Below are positions 32,647 through 47,445 of a stretch of 64,000 bases of DNA, in pieces (within the stretch, counting starts at the first letter, position 1; every line of letters begins with the position of its first letter). Both the position numbers and the translations under genes were made by a program. The DNA comes from Mesorhabditis belari (Eukaryota > Nematoda > Chromadorea > Rhabditida > Rhabditidae). The notes below the pieces were generated by a model. It was not told the DNA's origin. It worked only from the letters and a program-made list of their open reading frames with translations, and did no database searches. The stretch lies in NCBI GenBank assembly GCA_958450365.1, contig CAUEEP010000753.1, positions 275,913 through 339,912 of the forward strand. The letters run 5' to 3'.

Positions 32647-35600
32647 ATGGCCGACGTAAAAGCGCTGCTGAAAGAGGCGAAGAAATTGCTCGTCGAGGAG
32701 AAAAATGAGGAAGCGATGGAGTTGTGTGAGGTAAAAGTATTTAGTAAAAGATTAAGTTATTTGTTTTTTTGGAGAAAGCAATCGAAGAGGGAACAAAAGA
32801 ATACATGGTATACTGCTTTGCCGCTCTTGCAAACGCCAATCAGGAGTACCCGGGGGATGCATCCACACATTATTTCGAGGTAAAGAAATTTTTGCTTCAA
32901 ATGTAGTTAAGCTATAAGCTGGCTGTCGTTCTTGAATGCTTTGTAGTTTAAAACTTAGGTTTCCAGTTGTAATTAGTGCGATTTTAGGCGATAAAGTTGG
33001 ATCCAAGCAAGCCAACTGCGTGGCAAGGACTCTTCAAACTCTACGACACTTTAGGATTGCCCATCGATGACCGAGCGATTGAAACGGCTGAAAAAGTGAT
33101 GGAATTTGCGTGAGTTTAGAATTTCTTGAATTTTCAAGAGCTTTTACAGGGAAAATAATGAGAAACGAGAGCAAGCCAAACAGAAACGACGGGAATACTT
33201 GTGGTATTTGCGAAAATTCTCCATTTTAAAGGTAACTGCATCCTTTTTTCTTTAATTTATGATTACTTCAGGATGATGTTGGGACAAAAACTGATTTCTT
33301 GAAACAAGTCGCCACTTACATGCTTGAACGGGAGAACAAAAATGAGACCGAGAAAACATTGGTAAGTTTTTGCAATAGCGCTATTTATGGTAGGTGCCTT
33401 TCTATTGCAAAACACATTTTTACTTTTAATCGTTTAGATGTTGAATTGTTTGAAAGCGCTTGATGATGAGCTATGGAAAGATCAAAAACTACACCTGGCT
33501 TTTGTTTGCTATCAAGTTGGAGTAAGGAGAATATCTTTGTAAATGTGACAAATGTTTAGATTTCCAAGTCATACGTCGATTGGGAGCCAGAAGTTCTGAA
33601 ATTTATCAAAGCACATCCACAGCCTAATGACTGGATTAGTAAGATTCTTCATTGGATTCGATTTGAGATTATTTTAGGGCAAAAGGTTGAGTTTCTACTC
33701 CACGTATCGATTTTGACAAATGGGGCACTCTCTGATGAGCTTTTCACATACTACGTGGAAACATATAATGAAAACAAAGATGATTTTGTAAGTTATGAAT
33801 ATAAATTTGTAAATGTTTGTGAAATAAAATAAATATAAACTCTAGAATTTGTTCTTTTAGCCATTCTCGCTTTTTGATGCTGTTGCGAATGAGGAGTGGG
33901 AAGATGCCACTGATGTGATTCTGGAGATCCCCGATGCCTCATTTTCTGCTTATCCAATGCCCCCGTCGATTTTCTCGGCAATTCGTGTTTTCTACGATGA
34001 TGAAAGTTATGAAAAGTTTGCTATAACCAATTGCTCATTGTAACGAGTACTTCAGGTGTCTTCGTTTGATAGCCATCGCTCTACCACAGGTCAACGCTGA
34101 ACCGACAATTAAAGGTAATGCTTGAACAGCAGCTATTCCTTATTCATTTTGAAGTAAAGTGGGGAAAAAAATTTGCTTTTGTAGATGCTCTCCTTGGATA
34201 TAAAGCCTCGTCACTTTACAACATGAAATCCGTGGAATCATTTCGCTTGGGACGACAAATTTGTCCACTGCCAGCGAAGTAATTTAAATTTTATCAAGCT
34301 ACAATATTTTGGTTTAGATTTGAACTTATCGATGCTCTTTTGCGGTTGAATCTTGGAGAACAAGTTGACGAAGGGACACTAGAAGAAAGTGAAAATAAGC
34401 AGCGACTGTCGATCCATCGATTTTTGTTAAGCAAAGAACCCGAAAAGGCTATTCCTTACATTGAAAAATTGGTATTTGATTGTTTGGTTACTTTTAAAGT
34501 GTCTAAGTTTTAGAAAGTAAGTGAATCATTCGAGGATCAAGTACTCCTTTCGGACATCTTGTTTGCCACTGAACAGGACCCGTTACCGTATTTGGTGAAA
34601 ATTGCGAGAGAACGTCCAAGATGTAGTCGGGCGTTCTACCTGATTGCTGCATGTTTGAAGCAGAAGAATTCAAACAAGGTAAGTGAGCTGTGTTTTATTT
34701 AATTCTTAACTCATTCCTTAGGCGAAGTCTTGTGCCGAACAAGCGGTGAAAATTCGACCCACTGACGAGGAATATGTGAAGCTCTTGGATGACATTCTGA
34801 TTCAAAATGGTTCGACCTGGGCTTTTAAACACAATACTTTAATTAAACTCTTTAGACTCTGCTGCTAGTGAACGAATCGCTGTGTTGGGCAATCTTCGAA
34901 CTCGACCAAATTGGGCTCATCAACGACTCTACACGCTGTTCCTTGAGATTGGAAAAGTGTACGTTTGGAAAATTGCAAGAATCAGTTACAACTCTGTCCT
35001 AGTGATGATGCTATTCACTCTCTTCAACATTTGATCCGAGTCTCGCCGGATGATGCTAGTTATTGGATGACTTTGGGACAGGTTTACCTACAACGCGGAA
35101 GTTTACAAGTACGTTTCCTTTTAAAGAAGAAAAGGATGGCTCTGATGGCTTCATTTACACACTATCGAGCAAACCAAAATTTTACAATAAACATAGTTTT
35201 TAGGCAGCTGCAAATGCTTATTTGGAGGCGAGCAAGTTGAGGCCAGAAGGAGAGTACCAGATTCCAGTGAGCTTTCTTTAAGCTTAAGACATTGAACAAA
35301 TTCTTTTAGATGTTGCACGTTCTCCTCCGATTGGGTCAATACACGCAAATTGTCGAGAAATGTGATGAGTGGAGGCGGAAAAACGAAGATTCGATGAAGA
35401 GCGAGGTGTCTCAAATAGCAATCGACATTGTTCATGCGCAAGCCTTGTTTCAAATTGGGAAAAATGCGATTGGAAGTGAACAAATTGGTATTACTTTTTA
35501 GCTTTCCATAGTAGTTTTTGCGTTTAGCTCATTTGAATAAAATCTTCACTATACTTGATGGTGTATTGGAGAAGCGACCCCCGTATGCGACCATCTACAA

Positions 35601-37509
35601 ATTGGCGGCTGAAGTGTTGACGTTTTGTGTGGATTTTAATTGGGAAGTACTAAAGGAGATGAAGGTACGATTTAGGAATGTTAACCAATACTAAAACCTT
35701 AATAAATGTCTATGCCTTTAATAACCAAATTTTCTTTAAAGCAAAACTTTCAGATACCTGAAAGTTTTTCGATCAAATCACCCGCGGATTGCTTGAAATT
35801 GGCTGCGTCGATGTCGTGCATTGTGCTCTCACTCGATCGTTCATCATCTGCGGCCTGGGCTGATATGGGAATCATTTTGACGAGAAGAGCGCAAATTGAG
35901 AAAACAGGCGAACTGGCTTTAAAGTAAGTTTAAACTTTTTGGAATTGTTTAAATGCCATTTAGAGCAATTGATTTCCTGAAACAAGCAATTCGTCTCGCC
36001 GGCGACAATGAGATGCGCTCGATGTACTGGGTGAAATTGGCTGAAGCGACGAGAATTGCTGAGAAACCACCGAATCAGCAACAACATTGTCTTATTCGGT
36101 AACTACATTTATGAGCTAGTCGTTAACTTTGTGATTTCTAGAGCTCTTGAGTTGAATCGATCAAATGCGGAAGCGTGGTGCAGTTTAGCGATTCTTTTTG
36201 GAAAAACAGGATTTGTATGTTTTAAAATTTTAAACGACGAAAATTTTTGTTTTTAGCATTTCAGCGAGTTATCGAAGAGATCGTTTGAATCAGCGATGAA
36301 AGTGGATCCAGAGTGTGCGGTGACTTGGACAGGATATGTAAGTTGTTGAAAATCTTTTTAAGTTAATCAACTTTTAGGCATTTTTGGCATTGAGCGACTC
36401 GCACGTCGAGGGAAGAGATCGAGCGATTGTTGAAGATTTGAGGAAAACCGCAGTCGAATCATTCCTGCAGGCATTGACGTATAAACCGGCGGTAGATCTT
36501 TGACAAATTTCATTTTAGACGACTGATTTTAGATGGTTACTGTTGAGAATCTGTCTGATTTGCTCGCTTTGTCCGAATATTCAATAGATCCGACGTCTTC
36601 ACGAGTTGACTTTGAGCGAGTGCTTGCTTTACAAGGTGAACGTTTGAAAAAATTTTTTTAAAGTTTCAAGGTTTAGATCGAGATGGTTGCACAGATGCTT
36701 CTATTCTTCGATTGGCCCTTTTGACTGAGCAATTTGGATATTTTGAGGACAACACGAAACTCTTGGATCGATTAAAGAGCTTCCCACTTGCTAAATATCA
36801 TCGAATACGGACACAATTGTGAGTTTTATGCAAACTCTTGTAATATCCTCGCTTTAGATTGCAAAGCAAATGTGGTGAAGAACAGATTCCTGCTGAACTA
36901 GCTCCATTGGCCGAGTTAGCGGGCTCAAAAACGGAAGAACTTTATGGTAATTTTCAATGTTTGCTGGCTATTGAATCAAGATTAAATTTTAGATAAAATG
37001 ACAACGCGACTGAAATATTATCAGGAAATTTTTGCAAAGTTGCCAACTGGAGAGAATCTTGCATCACTTTGTCGCCTCGCTGAGCCACCGATTCACGTTC
37101 CACTCATCATTGCGTACTTGTTATTCAAGAAAATGGTAACTGGTTTATTTGTTTTAGTTTTACGATTAATTTTTAGGAAGTGCCCAAACAAACCGAAACT
37201 GCTTTACACAACATGCGACCGCGACATCAACTTTTGGATGTTTGGCCTACTGAGGTTGGGTAACTTTATCCGGCACTTGGGTACTTAAGCAATTTTTTTA
37301 GCTGGATGAAGAAATGTCAGATGAGTTAAAATATCTCGAAGAGGATGGAGAAGAACCGTTCCGTTTAAAACATCGACTAGCAAAGGTGAGTGAAACTTTC
37401 ACAACTCACTTCATTGAAACTTTAGGAGTTGTACAATAGACTGTTCGAGTTGCGGCAAAAATGGTTCGCTGAACGTCCGCCGGTGGAGAAAAAAACGAAG
37501 AATTGTTAG
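32647..37509 (+). CDS. ttc-37: SKI3/TTC37 (SKIC3), TPR scaffold of the Ski complex
   Basis: I assembled 31 exons that stay in frame throughout: 32647-32730, 32775-32879, 32988-33109, 33150-33231, 33272-33361, 33438-33521, 33560-33638, 33678-33787, 33861-34015, 34056-34114, 34185-34278, 34318-34471, 34514-34678, 34722-34809, 34856-34958, 35003-35108, 35204-35266, 35310-35487, 35528-35664, 35754-35923, 35964-36098, 36142-36214, 36257-36337, 36378-36491, 36533-36635, 36677-36818, 36858-36946, 36993-37135, 37177-37254, 37302-37385 and 37426-37509. This gives 1,117 residues, shorter than human TTC37 (about 1,560). The N-terminus (VKALLKEAKKLLVEEKNEEA, then AIKLDPSKPTAWQGLFKLYD) matches the TTC37 start, and TPR-like helices recur (SPDDASYWMTLGQVYLQRGS; ALELNRSNAEAWCSLAILFG). 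Known role: SKI3 joins SKI2 helicase and SKI8 to feed RNA to the cytoplasmic exosome. The ATG follows a TTTTCAG acceptor at 32643. Confidence 0.9.
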
Positions 37510-38643
37510 CGATTTTGAAGAGTGTTTGATTGTTTATTTGCTTTTTCACCTTTTATGTGCTAATTTATTTCGTTCATGTGATAATTTTCTTACAAAATCG
37601 TTTTTGTTTTTTTTGTTTGGCTTACGAGTTCCTTTTGGGCTTTTTCCTCTTTTCGGATTGCGTCATGTTTTCGCAGCTGTGATCGATGTGTTTTTTTTCT
37701 CTTTCTCGTTTCAAATTTTCCCTTCTTTTACATAGTTGTTGCACAATTTTTATGCGTATTTAGAACCAGTGTAATTTTATAGTCTTTGTCAAAATTATTT
37801 TTTCTTATTTACCCTTATTTACCCTATTTTTTAGGCTTAGGGGTGTTCCTGATATTTTATTCTTCAGTTTTATGTCGTTTTTTTAGATAATCTGTAAATC
37901 ACATGTGGATATTGTATCAAAGTTTCAAAATGTTGCAGTTTGATTATGATTTGTGAAACTGGGCAGGATTGACACAGAGGAAACTTAAAGAGGATTGACT
38001 TTTATAAAATCAAACATTTTATCTATATTCAGTTGTTGATCTGAATATTTTCTCACATTAACGTTTCAAATGTTTTGTCTCGTTTGCATTTACACAAGTG
38101 TCCTTTTCTAAACTTTAACGCCTCGGCTATGAGTTCTGCAGAACTCACGCTTTTGCCGTAAAACCGTTGATTTTAAATAGCAAACAAGAAAATTCTTTGA
38201 GGCGATGCGTTTCGATATCGATTCTACAACAAAGCCCAATAAAACATTCGATTCTCAATATAAAATCACCGCCTCCAGCTCTTCCTCCTCCTCTGCAGTT
38301 GTATTTTCTCTATCTCTAATCCGTCCTCGCCGTGTAAAATCTTTCTCTCCTCTAGTGTCTTTTAGCGGAAAGTCCGGTATTTGCTGTCGTCGGGTTTTTC
38401 TCGTCTTTTCAATTGAATCTCGTCCATTTCCCCCCTACGGCTGAAAGAATTCCAGTTCATCGCTCTTTTTTCTCCGTTCTTACATGTGCACCTTTTCAAT
38501 TTTAAGTTAACGCATTGATTTTACAAAATTTACATCAATTTTGACATTTCTAGACTCTTTTCTTGACTCTTAAATTTTAGGCCAATAACTTTTCATGTTT
38601 TTTTTTCTACTCTTGTGCAATCATTTCTATTATATTTTTCAGA
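37510..38643. other. Intergenic region SKI3 to pars-1
   Basis: No exon supported. Pyrimidine-rich sequence (38270-38460) has a stop-free frame but no acceptor/donor pair or family match. It should hold the SKI3 3' UTR and the pars-1 promoter. Confidence 0.5.
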
Positions 38644-41563
<2,920 letters not shown>

Positions 41564-41691
41564 ACGGAAATCAGGACGAAAAGTCATTATTTGTGCACTG
41601 ATTTTTTTTTGAGCTTTTAACTTATTATCGTTTCTTTGTTCGAGATATGATGTGATTTGGGTATATCTATGGTATTGGTTGGCACTGTTAC

Positions 41692-41697
41692 AATAAA
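41692..41697 (+). promoter_or_regulatory. Poly(A) signal AATAAA of pars-1
   Basis: AATAAA 128 bases after the pars-1 stop and about 250 bases before the rpoa-12 start; sense strand. Confidence 0.6.
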
Positions 41698-41951
41698 CGT
41701 TTTCTGTTGCCGCATTGGATTTGGTAAGAAAACATTGTTTGAGTTGATTAGAATACCTACGAGCCGTTGAAAAGCACATGCATCAATAGCTTTTAAGTCA
41801 AGTTTGTTCGAGTGGTTTGCTTTAAAACTTTGAAAGTTAGAAATTTTGCGAAATCATATGGGAGATTCATTTGAGCAAATTTCTAACTATAAGTCGTGTG
41901 AATGGTTTAAACTTAATTATCTACCCATTTAAGTTTTTTAAATTTTAGGTA

Positions 41952-42693
41952 ATGTCAGGTGAAAAGCCAGTTTCACAAACCTCTCGTGACTCGGATTTCT
42001 GCTCGACTTGTGGAGCGCTTCTTCCGTTTGCTACAGGTAAAGCGTTACCTTTATGAAAAGTTAATTTTGATAGGTCTGTTAGCGTTAAAGTCATCGATAT
42101 CGTTAGGCAAATCTGTTTAGAACATGTGTCTTTACTACATAAAAAATTGAAAATTTTCTTTAATTTTAGTACCCGGGCCCACACAATGTTTGGTTTGTGG
42201 ATCGAGGGTAAAAATTGCCGAGCAAATCAATAATTTTGTTTATTCTATCAAAACGGTAAAGTTTTTAAAAAGATTAATCTTTATTTTCCATGTTTAGGTT
42301 TACAATCATGGAATAGCAGATGCTGACAATTTCGAAATTGGCTCAGGAGATCCAGAAGTCGATCATTTATGCAAATTGTGAGTTTGTTTATCGAGTTGAA
42401 ATAGTAAATTTTAGAAAGCTTTAAAAAATTTTTAGCCTGTATTACTTGGCCATTTAAATTGACATCGTAAAAGTCTTATTGTTAAAGGGCTAAAAATTCG
42501 AAATTGCTTGCAAATTTTATAATCAGTACTGTTATAATGAAATTGAGCGTTTTAACGTGTTTAATTTTACATTTCCAGATGTGGTCACGATCGGGCGACG
42601 TTCACCACAATGCAGACTCGATCGGCGGATGAAGGACAAACCGTTTTCTACACATGCACCAAATGTAAAAATAAAGAAATCGAATATTCGTAG
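41952..42693 (+). CDS. rpoa-12: RNA polymerase I subunit RPA12 (POLR1H/ZNRD1)
   Basis: Four exons, 41952-42036, 42170-42255, 42298-42377 and 42579-42693, encode 121 residues, the normal size for the family. An N-terminal zinc ribbon uses C17, C20, C35 and C38 (DFCSTCGALLPF; QCLVCGSRVKI). The C-terminal TFIIS-like ribbon uses C82, C85, C110 and C113 and contains QTRSADEGQT with the acidic D101-E102 pair that in TFIIS-type ribbons supports transcript cleavage. Known role: RPA12 is the Pol I subunit for RNA cleavage and termination in the nucleolus. The gene starts 388 bp after pars-1 with a TTTTAG acceptor 3 bases before the ATG, so it may be the downstream gene of an operon or simply SL1-spliced. 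Confidence 0.95.
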
Positions 42694-43861
42694 GTTTTTT
42701 GTGAAATTTATTATTTTGAAACTTTCAATTGTGATTCGTTGTTGATTTTGTTTTGTTGTTTACTGTTATTGGAGTGTGTTTTTCTTGATCCGATCCTTTT
42801 CTAAAAGGTGCTCTTTAGGGAAATTACCGTATTCTAGGATTTTTGAAAGAGTTCAGGTGAATGAACCCCCTAAAATTTTCAAAATTGCCTTAATTTCAAC
42901 GAAAGACAGATAGATTACGGTAGCTTTTTCTAAAAAACCTTTTAGAAAACGGTTTAACCAAAAAGAATACAGTCTACCGACTTGTTATTGTTTTTTATCA
43001 AAGATAAAACAAAATAATATAGAAGTAACAAATTTGGTCCCTCAAACGTTTGTCGCACAGCTGAAGTGATGATTTCCTGTTGCATTACCCGTATTGGGTC
43101 TTTTTTCTTTCGTTTCTTGCTTGTCACGTTGTCTACAAATGAGTGGATGAGTGGAAAAAGAAGGAAGAATTCAAAGAAAGAAAAGAGATGGTATCCCGGG
43201 TTACCGACACAACTCATAAACGAAAAGCCGACAGAAGTGCCTACTTAGAGATGAAGGGACTGTTTGGAGTAATTAATATTTTGCATTGCCTTGCTATTAT
43301 GAAACCTGGATGTGTTTGATCTCTATCGTTGATCTATTTCTTCAGATATTCCTGACTTTTGAAGATCAGAAGCCACACCCTACCTGGTTTATCTACTTGA
43401 TTTGGTTCTGAACCCATAGCCAGCCTGAATTATTCAAATTAATACTTTTGGTAATCCACTTGTTTTGAAGAATTCAAACTAGGAAATCTTTGAAAAATTA
43501 GATCATTTAAAAAAAACTTTGAACGATTTATTCAAAGCAGATAGGCTTGGGATTCAAGGCTTTGGATGTACTTTGTGCTCAAATTTTGAAACGCACTCTT
43601 TCTGGTGCACGTCCCTCATTCTCTTTTCTCTCTTGTGCTTTCCTATTCGCCAGCGTCACGGTTTGTACTCGTTGGATACTATGACACTGTTGCGAATAGG
43701 GCTGCACGGGAAAATCGTTTTGAAAATGGCTTTTGTCCTTTGTCATCAATTGTCATCAATTCTCAATTCTCAGACTATAAGACTATAAAAGATAACCAAA
43801 AGATCACGGATAAAGTAGTGTTAATCATGAGATTACGGTTGTATGTAAAATAAAATGAAAC
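42694..43861. other. Non-coding region
   Basis: No gene supported. The open frames at 42954-43217 (-) and 43519-43853 (+) lack splice context and family resemblance. Confidence 0.45.
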
Positions 43862-44060
43862 GCCTAGTGAAAATAGCGCTGTCAAAAAAGCGCCGCCAAA
43901 ACAGCGCCGATACAAAAATAACGCCAGATTGAAAAAAGTTACGATTAGATTTTTCAACCCCAATTTTTTCCTACTTTTCATAACAATTTGTAACTTTTGT
44001 TATTTTGAAAACATTTTTAAGCACTTTGCGCGTGTTTTGACAAATTGACGGATTATTTTA
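43862..44060. repeat. Dispersed repeat, inverted copy of 26622-26830
   Basis: Reads as the reverse complement of 26622-26830 over about 200 bp with moderate divergence; contains several AGCGC(T/C)G words spaced about 15 bp apart. Confidence 0.65.
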
Positions 44061-44117
44061 TCTCTAGCTGCGCTGCGACGGACAATTTGTCCTGTGAAAC
44101 CCATTGAAATTATTCTA

Positions 44118-44640
44118 TTAGGGTGGTGCAAAAGAAACTGCCGATTTGACGGTAAATTTAAAAAAAAGATGGCGTTCGATGGTGACATGATCACAATGGA
44201 ATATTTTCGCAAGATCTCGAGCAGATTGGCATGGATCGGCCTGAAGAACGGCCTGAAGAACGTCCCTCAACTTGGCTTCGCTCACGACTTCTGGCCTTGA
44301 ACCGTGCTCGAACCTCGAACCTCGAATCTTCCAAAGCCTCGTCTCCCTCTCGGAATCGTTGAAACCAAGTCTGACACTGCCTGAGAGACGAACTTTCTCT
44401 ACAAATATGATTCCTTTTCTCTACAAATATCTCCGAAAGCAGCACAGAGAGAACGATGCGATTCGGCAACAGACTTTCCAATTTCGAAGTTAAACAGTAA
44501 TGCTGCTCGTCGCACAAACTTTTGCTCGACCATGATCTAAATAAAAAGTAAAAGCATTTTAAAATAAAATAAAAGCATAATAAAATAAACAACAACCAAA
44601 AAGTAATGCTGCTCGTCGCACAAACTTATTTCGTAAAGGG
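44118..44640 (-). pseudogene. Mariner-like transposase relic, N-terminal part
   Basis: The plus strand at 44121 reads TTAGGGTGGTGCAAAAGAAA, a mariner-type terminal repeat. The minus-strand frame contains LRQCQTWFQRFREGDEALED, matching the helix-turn-helix region of mariner transposases (C..WF.RFR.GD..LED). Near 44500 and 44603 the word GTAATGCTGCTCGTCGCACA is duplicated. The catalytic part is missing, so it is a deletion derivative. Confidence 0.75.
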
Positions 44641-44931
44641 AAAAGGTATTTCGAGACATTTAAAAAAATAGAAATACATTTTAAGCCTGAAACCGAAGGA
44701 AAATGACAAGGAAATGCATGAGAAAGAGAAGAAACAGCGGAAAATAGAGAAAGAAAAGACGAGTGTTGAGAAAAAGTAATAGCTTTATTTTGGTTGATTG
44801 TTGGAATCGTTAGAACTATAATTTTTATAGTAATGTCAAGCTTAGAAGTTATGTAAAAGCGCTTAAAGGACAGACTAACGTAGTATTAGATTTAAAATCT
44901 TCGTTTCTTTTCATGATCAATTCATTTTTAG

Positions 44932-47066
44932 CAAGCTACTGAGGAAAACGATCCAAATTATAAGAACAAAACGCTAAGAAGGAAACAATCAAAGGAAGAC
45001 CTCGAGAAGACCGATCAGATTGCAACAATTGATGGGACATCGAGTACACGGAGTAGAAGTGGAAGCGGCAAAAGAGTTGAGGAGTAAGTTTCGGTTGAAA
45101 TGTTTTAAGTTTAAACGGGGGTGGGACAAATGCGACCTTTTTTTGCGCACCTGGACATTTGCGCACCTTTTTTTTTTGCTGGAAAAGGCCTTAGGAAAGG
45201 TCGTAGAGCTTCAAAAATGTTTTCATAGAAGGGAATCGTATGCGTAGATTCCGAATTTCGACAAATCAGACCTCGCTGACACGTCAAATTTGGGCTAAAA
45301 GACAAAAACTGTGGAAAAGCGTTAAGTTGCGTATATATGGTTCGAATATGGTTCGGATACAGTTCCAATATGGTTCCAATATGGTTCAATATGGTTCCAA
45401 TATGGTTCCAATATGGTTCGGATACAGTTCCAATATGGTTTCAATATGGTTCGGATACAGTTCCAATATGGTTCCAATATGGTTCGGATACAGTTCCAAT
45501 ATGGTCCAATATGGTCCAATATGGTTCAATATGGTTCCAATATGGTTCCAATATGGTTCCAATATGGTTCGGATACAGTTCCAATATGGTTCCAATATGG
45601 TTCAATATGGTTCCAATATGGTTCCAATATGGTTCGGATACAGTTCCAATATGGTCCAATATGGTTCCAATATGGTTCCAATATGGTTCGGATACAGTTC
45701 CAATAAGGTTCCAATTTGGTTCCAATATGCTTCCAATATGGTTCGGATACAGTTCCAATATGGTTCAATATGGTTCCAATATGGTTCGGATACAGTTCCA
45801 GTGTCAGCGAGGTCTGATTTGTCGAAATTCGGAATCTACGCATACGATTCCTTTCCATGAAAACATTTTTGAAGCTCTACGACCTTTCCTAAGGCCTTTT
45901 CCAGCAAAAAAAAGGTGCGCAAATGTCCAGGTGCGCAAAAAAAGGTAGCATTTGTCCCACCCCCGTTTAAACGATAAATTTGACAACATTCCATTTACCA
46001 ATGAATTCTTTTTTACCGGGTTTTAAAAGCACAATATCTTTCGAGCAATAAATTTATGAAGTGTGCTTTTCGTTTTGTGCTTTTTCCATTTCTTGATCTT
46101 TTTGTGTTAGAATTTGGATTTATCAATTTACTCGAACAATCAATTTGGATTTATCAATCGAACAATTGCATTTGAATTGTGCCACCGATTTCCCGGCGTC
46201 ACCTTTTCAAATCATTTTTTCGCTACTCGGAAACGGTCAATGGAGGAAGCGAAGGATCTAGACAAAACGAAAAAAACGAAACGGATCAGCCCATCGCTTC
46301 TTGGCTTTGTCCTTCTCAGGTTCCCGAGAAGGACAAAGCCAAGAAGGAGACTATGGAGAAGACTTTCAAGAGTGGAACCAAGTTAGAAGGCAAGGCTGAG
46401 GGAACGGAAAAGATGGAGCCAACGAACAAGACGGTGGGGACGAACAAAGACTCGGTCAAGCTAGAATCGACAGCGACGAGCACAGGCCCCAACACGGTTC
46501 GGATTTAAAATTATTGAAGTGATATTGAAAACAGATATAAAATTTCTCAATCTCTTTCTTTAGGAAGCCAAGCGAACCAACTAGCCTCGTCGATCTGAAT
46601 TGACGTCGATGCTCGAGGAGTACAAGAAGTCGGCCGAGATTGTCGCGATTAAGGCAATCGAAGATTCTGCACAGCCTCTTCGGGAAGGAGGTAAATTTCA
46701 TAATCTATAAAGCTTGGTTATTTGAGCTAGAAAGTTTTAGAATCTAGCTCTAATGCCCTTCTTTCAGTTGACCCTCCTTCGATGACCGGAAGTGAGGCTT
46801 TAGAAGGCTCAACTGCTACTGACTCGACAACAACATCCTCTACTGCGGTCGCTTCAACAACTTCAACGAGTGCGGCACAAGGTAACTTTTTGTTTAATCA
46901 TACTATAGTATTATCATGCTAAACTATGGATTAATGTTTTTATTTTAGCAAAAAGGAAGGAATCGATCGTGACTGCTTCGTCGAAGAGCATGGAGCCGAT
47001 TGTCATAGCTTCGTCGACGGAGCAAAGCGAGAAGGAGCTAAAAGTGGATGCGCCCTTCTTCAGATG
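44932..47066 (+). CDS. Uncertain gene for a disordered Ser/Thr/Lys-rich protein
   Basis: Splice-bounded open segments on the plus strand: 44932-45083 (EENDPNYKNKTLRRKQSKED), about 46246-46497 (NETDQPIASWLCPSQVPEKD), 46585-46691 (SELTSMLEEYKKSAEIVAIK), 46768-46881 (STATDSTTTSSTAVASTTST) and 46950-47066, ending VDAPFFR and a stop. The last four join in frame with GT/AG sites; the link from 44932-45083 to the next exon is not resolved and the start is unknown. The intron between them would contain the foldback element 45109-45973. No family recognised; all parts are low in hydrophobic residues. The third exon needs the inner acceptor AACTAG at 46584 because the outer one leads to a stop. Confidence 0.4.
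45109..45973. mobile_element. Foldback MITE with GGTTCCAATATGG array in its loop
   Basis: The ends GTTTAAACGGGGGTGGGACA and TGTCCCACCCCCGTTTAAAC are perfect inverted copies. Arms share CAGCGAGGTCTGATTTGTCG with the copies at 1809 and 8966. Between the arms, 45336-45800 is a minisatellite. Compared with the 347-bp copy at 1809, the loop has grown by about 500 bp. Confidence 0.85.
45336..45800. repeat. GGTTCCAATATGGTTCGGATACAG minisatellite
   Basis: Units of 12 (GGTTCCAATATG), with shorter 10-11-bp variants and GGTTCGGATACAG units in a recurring order. Six-frame open reading frames here are all repeat by-products. Confidence 0.95.
46297..46346 (+). repeat. Perfect 21-bp hairpin
   Basis: CTTCTTGGCTTTGTCCTTCTC pairs perfectly with GAGAAGGACAAAGCCAAGAAG around an 8-base loop. 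It lies inside the open segment of the uncertain gene. Confidence 0.85.
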
Positions 47067-47445
47067 AATTTCAAGCCGATAACAAGTCACCATTTTACCA
47101 GTTTTTATTTCGTAAACTCGTTTCAATGTCTGTTTTTTATTCTGTAAGTGCTTTTCTGTGTGATTCGACAGTGATTACCTACTTGGCTGTGTCCTCTTTT
47201 AACGGTGCTTTGCATCGATTTCGTGTGCACTTTCGCTTTTTATGTGACTCGTGGTGTAATTAGTGTGTGAATAAAGGTTTGAATGAGGCCCCAGCGGGGT
47301 TTAAAATAAAAAAATAAACGAACAAAATGTTTGGTTGGTTGCTCTGATTGGTTTGAGACACAAAGCTATCAGATTTATTCACTTAAAATCTAATGACAGT
47401 GCGAAAAATACCCGAGAAACGTGGTTTACCGTTTTCTTTTTTTTT
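47067..47445. other. Intergenic region between convergent genes
   Basis: Follows the stop of the uncertain plus-strand gene and precedes (in plus coordinates) the 3' end of the Axin gene. AATAAAGG at about 47270 and AAATAAAA at about 47307 may be poly(A) signals of the plus-strand gene. No coding evidence. Confidence 0.5.

Noticed and set aside
37526..37735. Phe-rich 69-residue frame after SKI3
   Set aside because: T-rich 3' UTR-like sequence directly after the SKI3 stop; hydrophobic composition reflects base composition.
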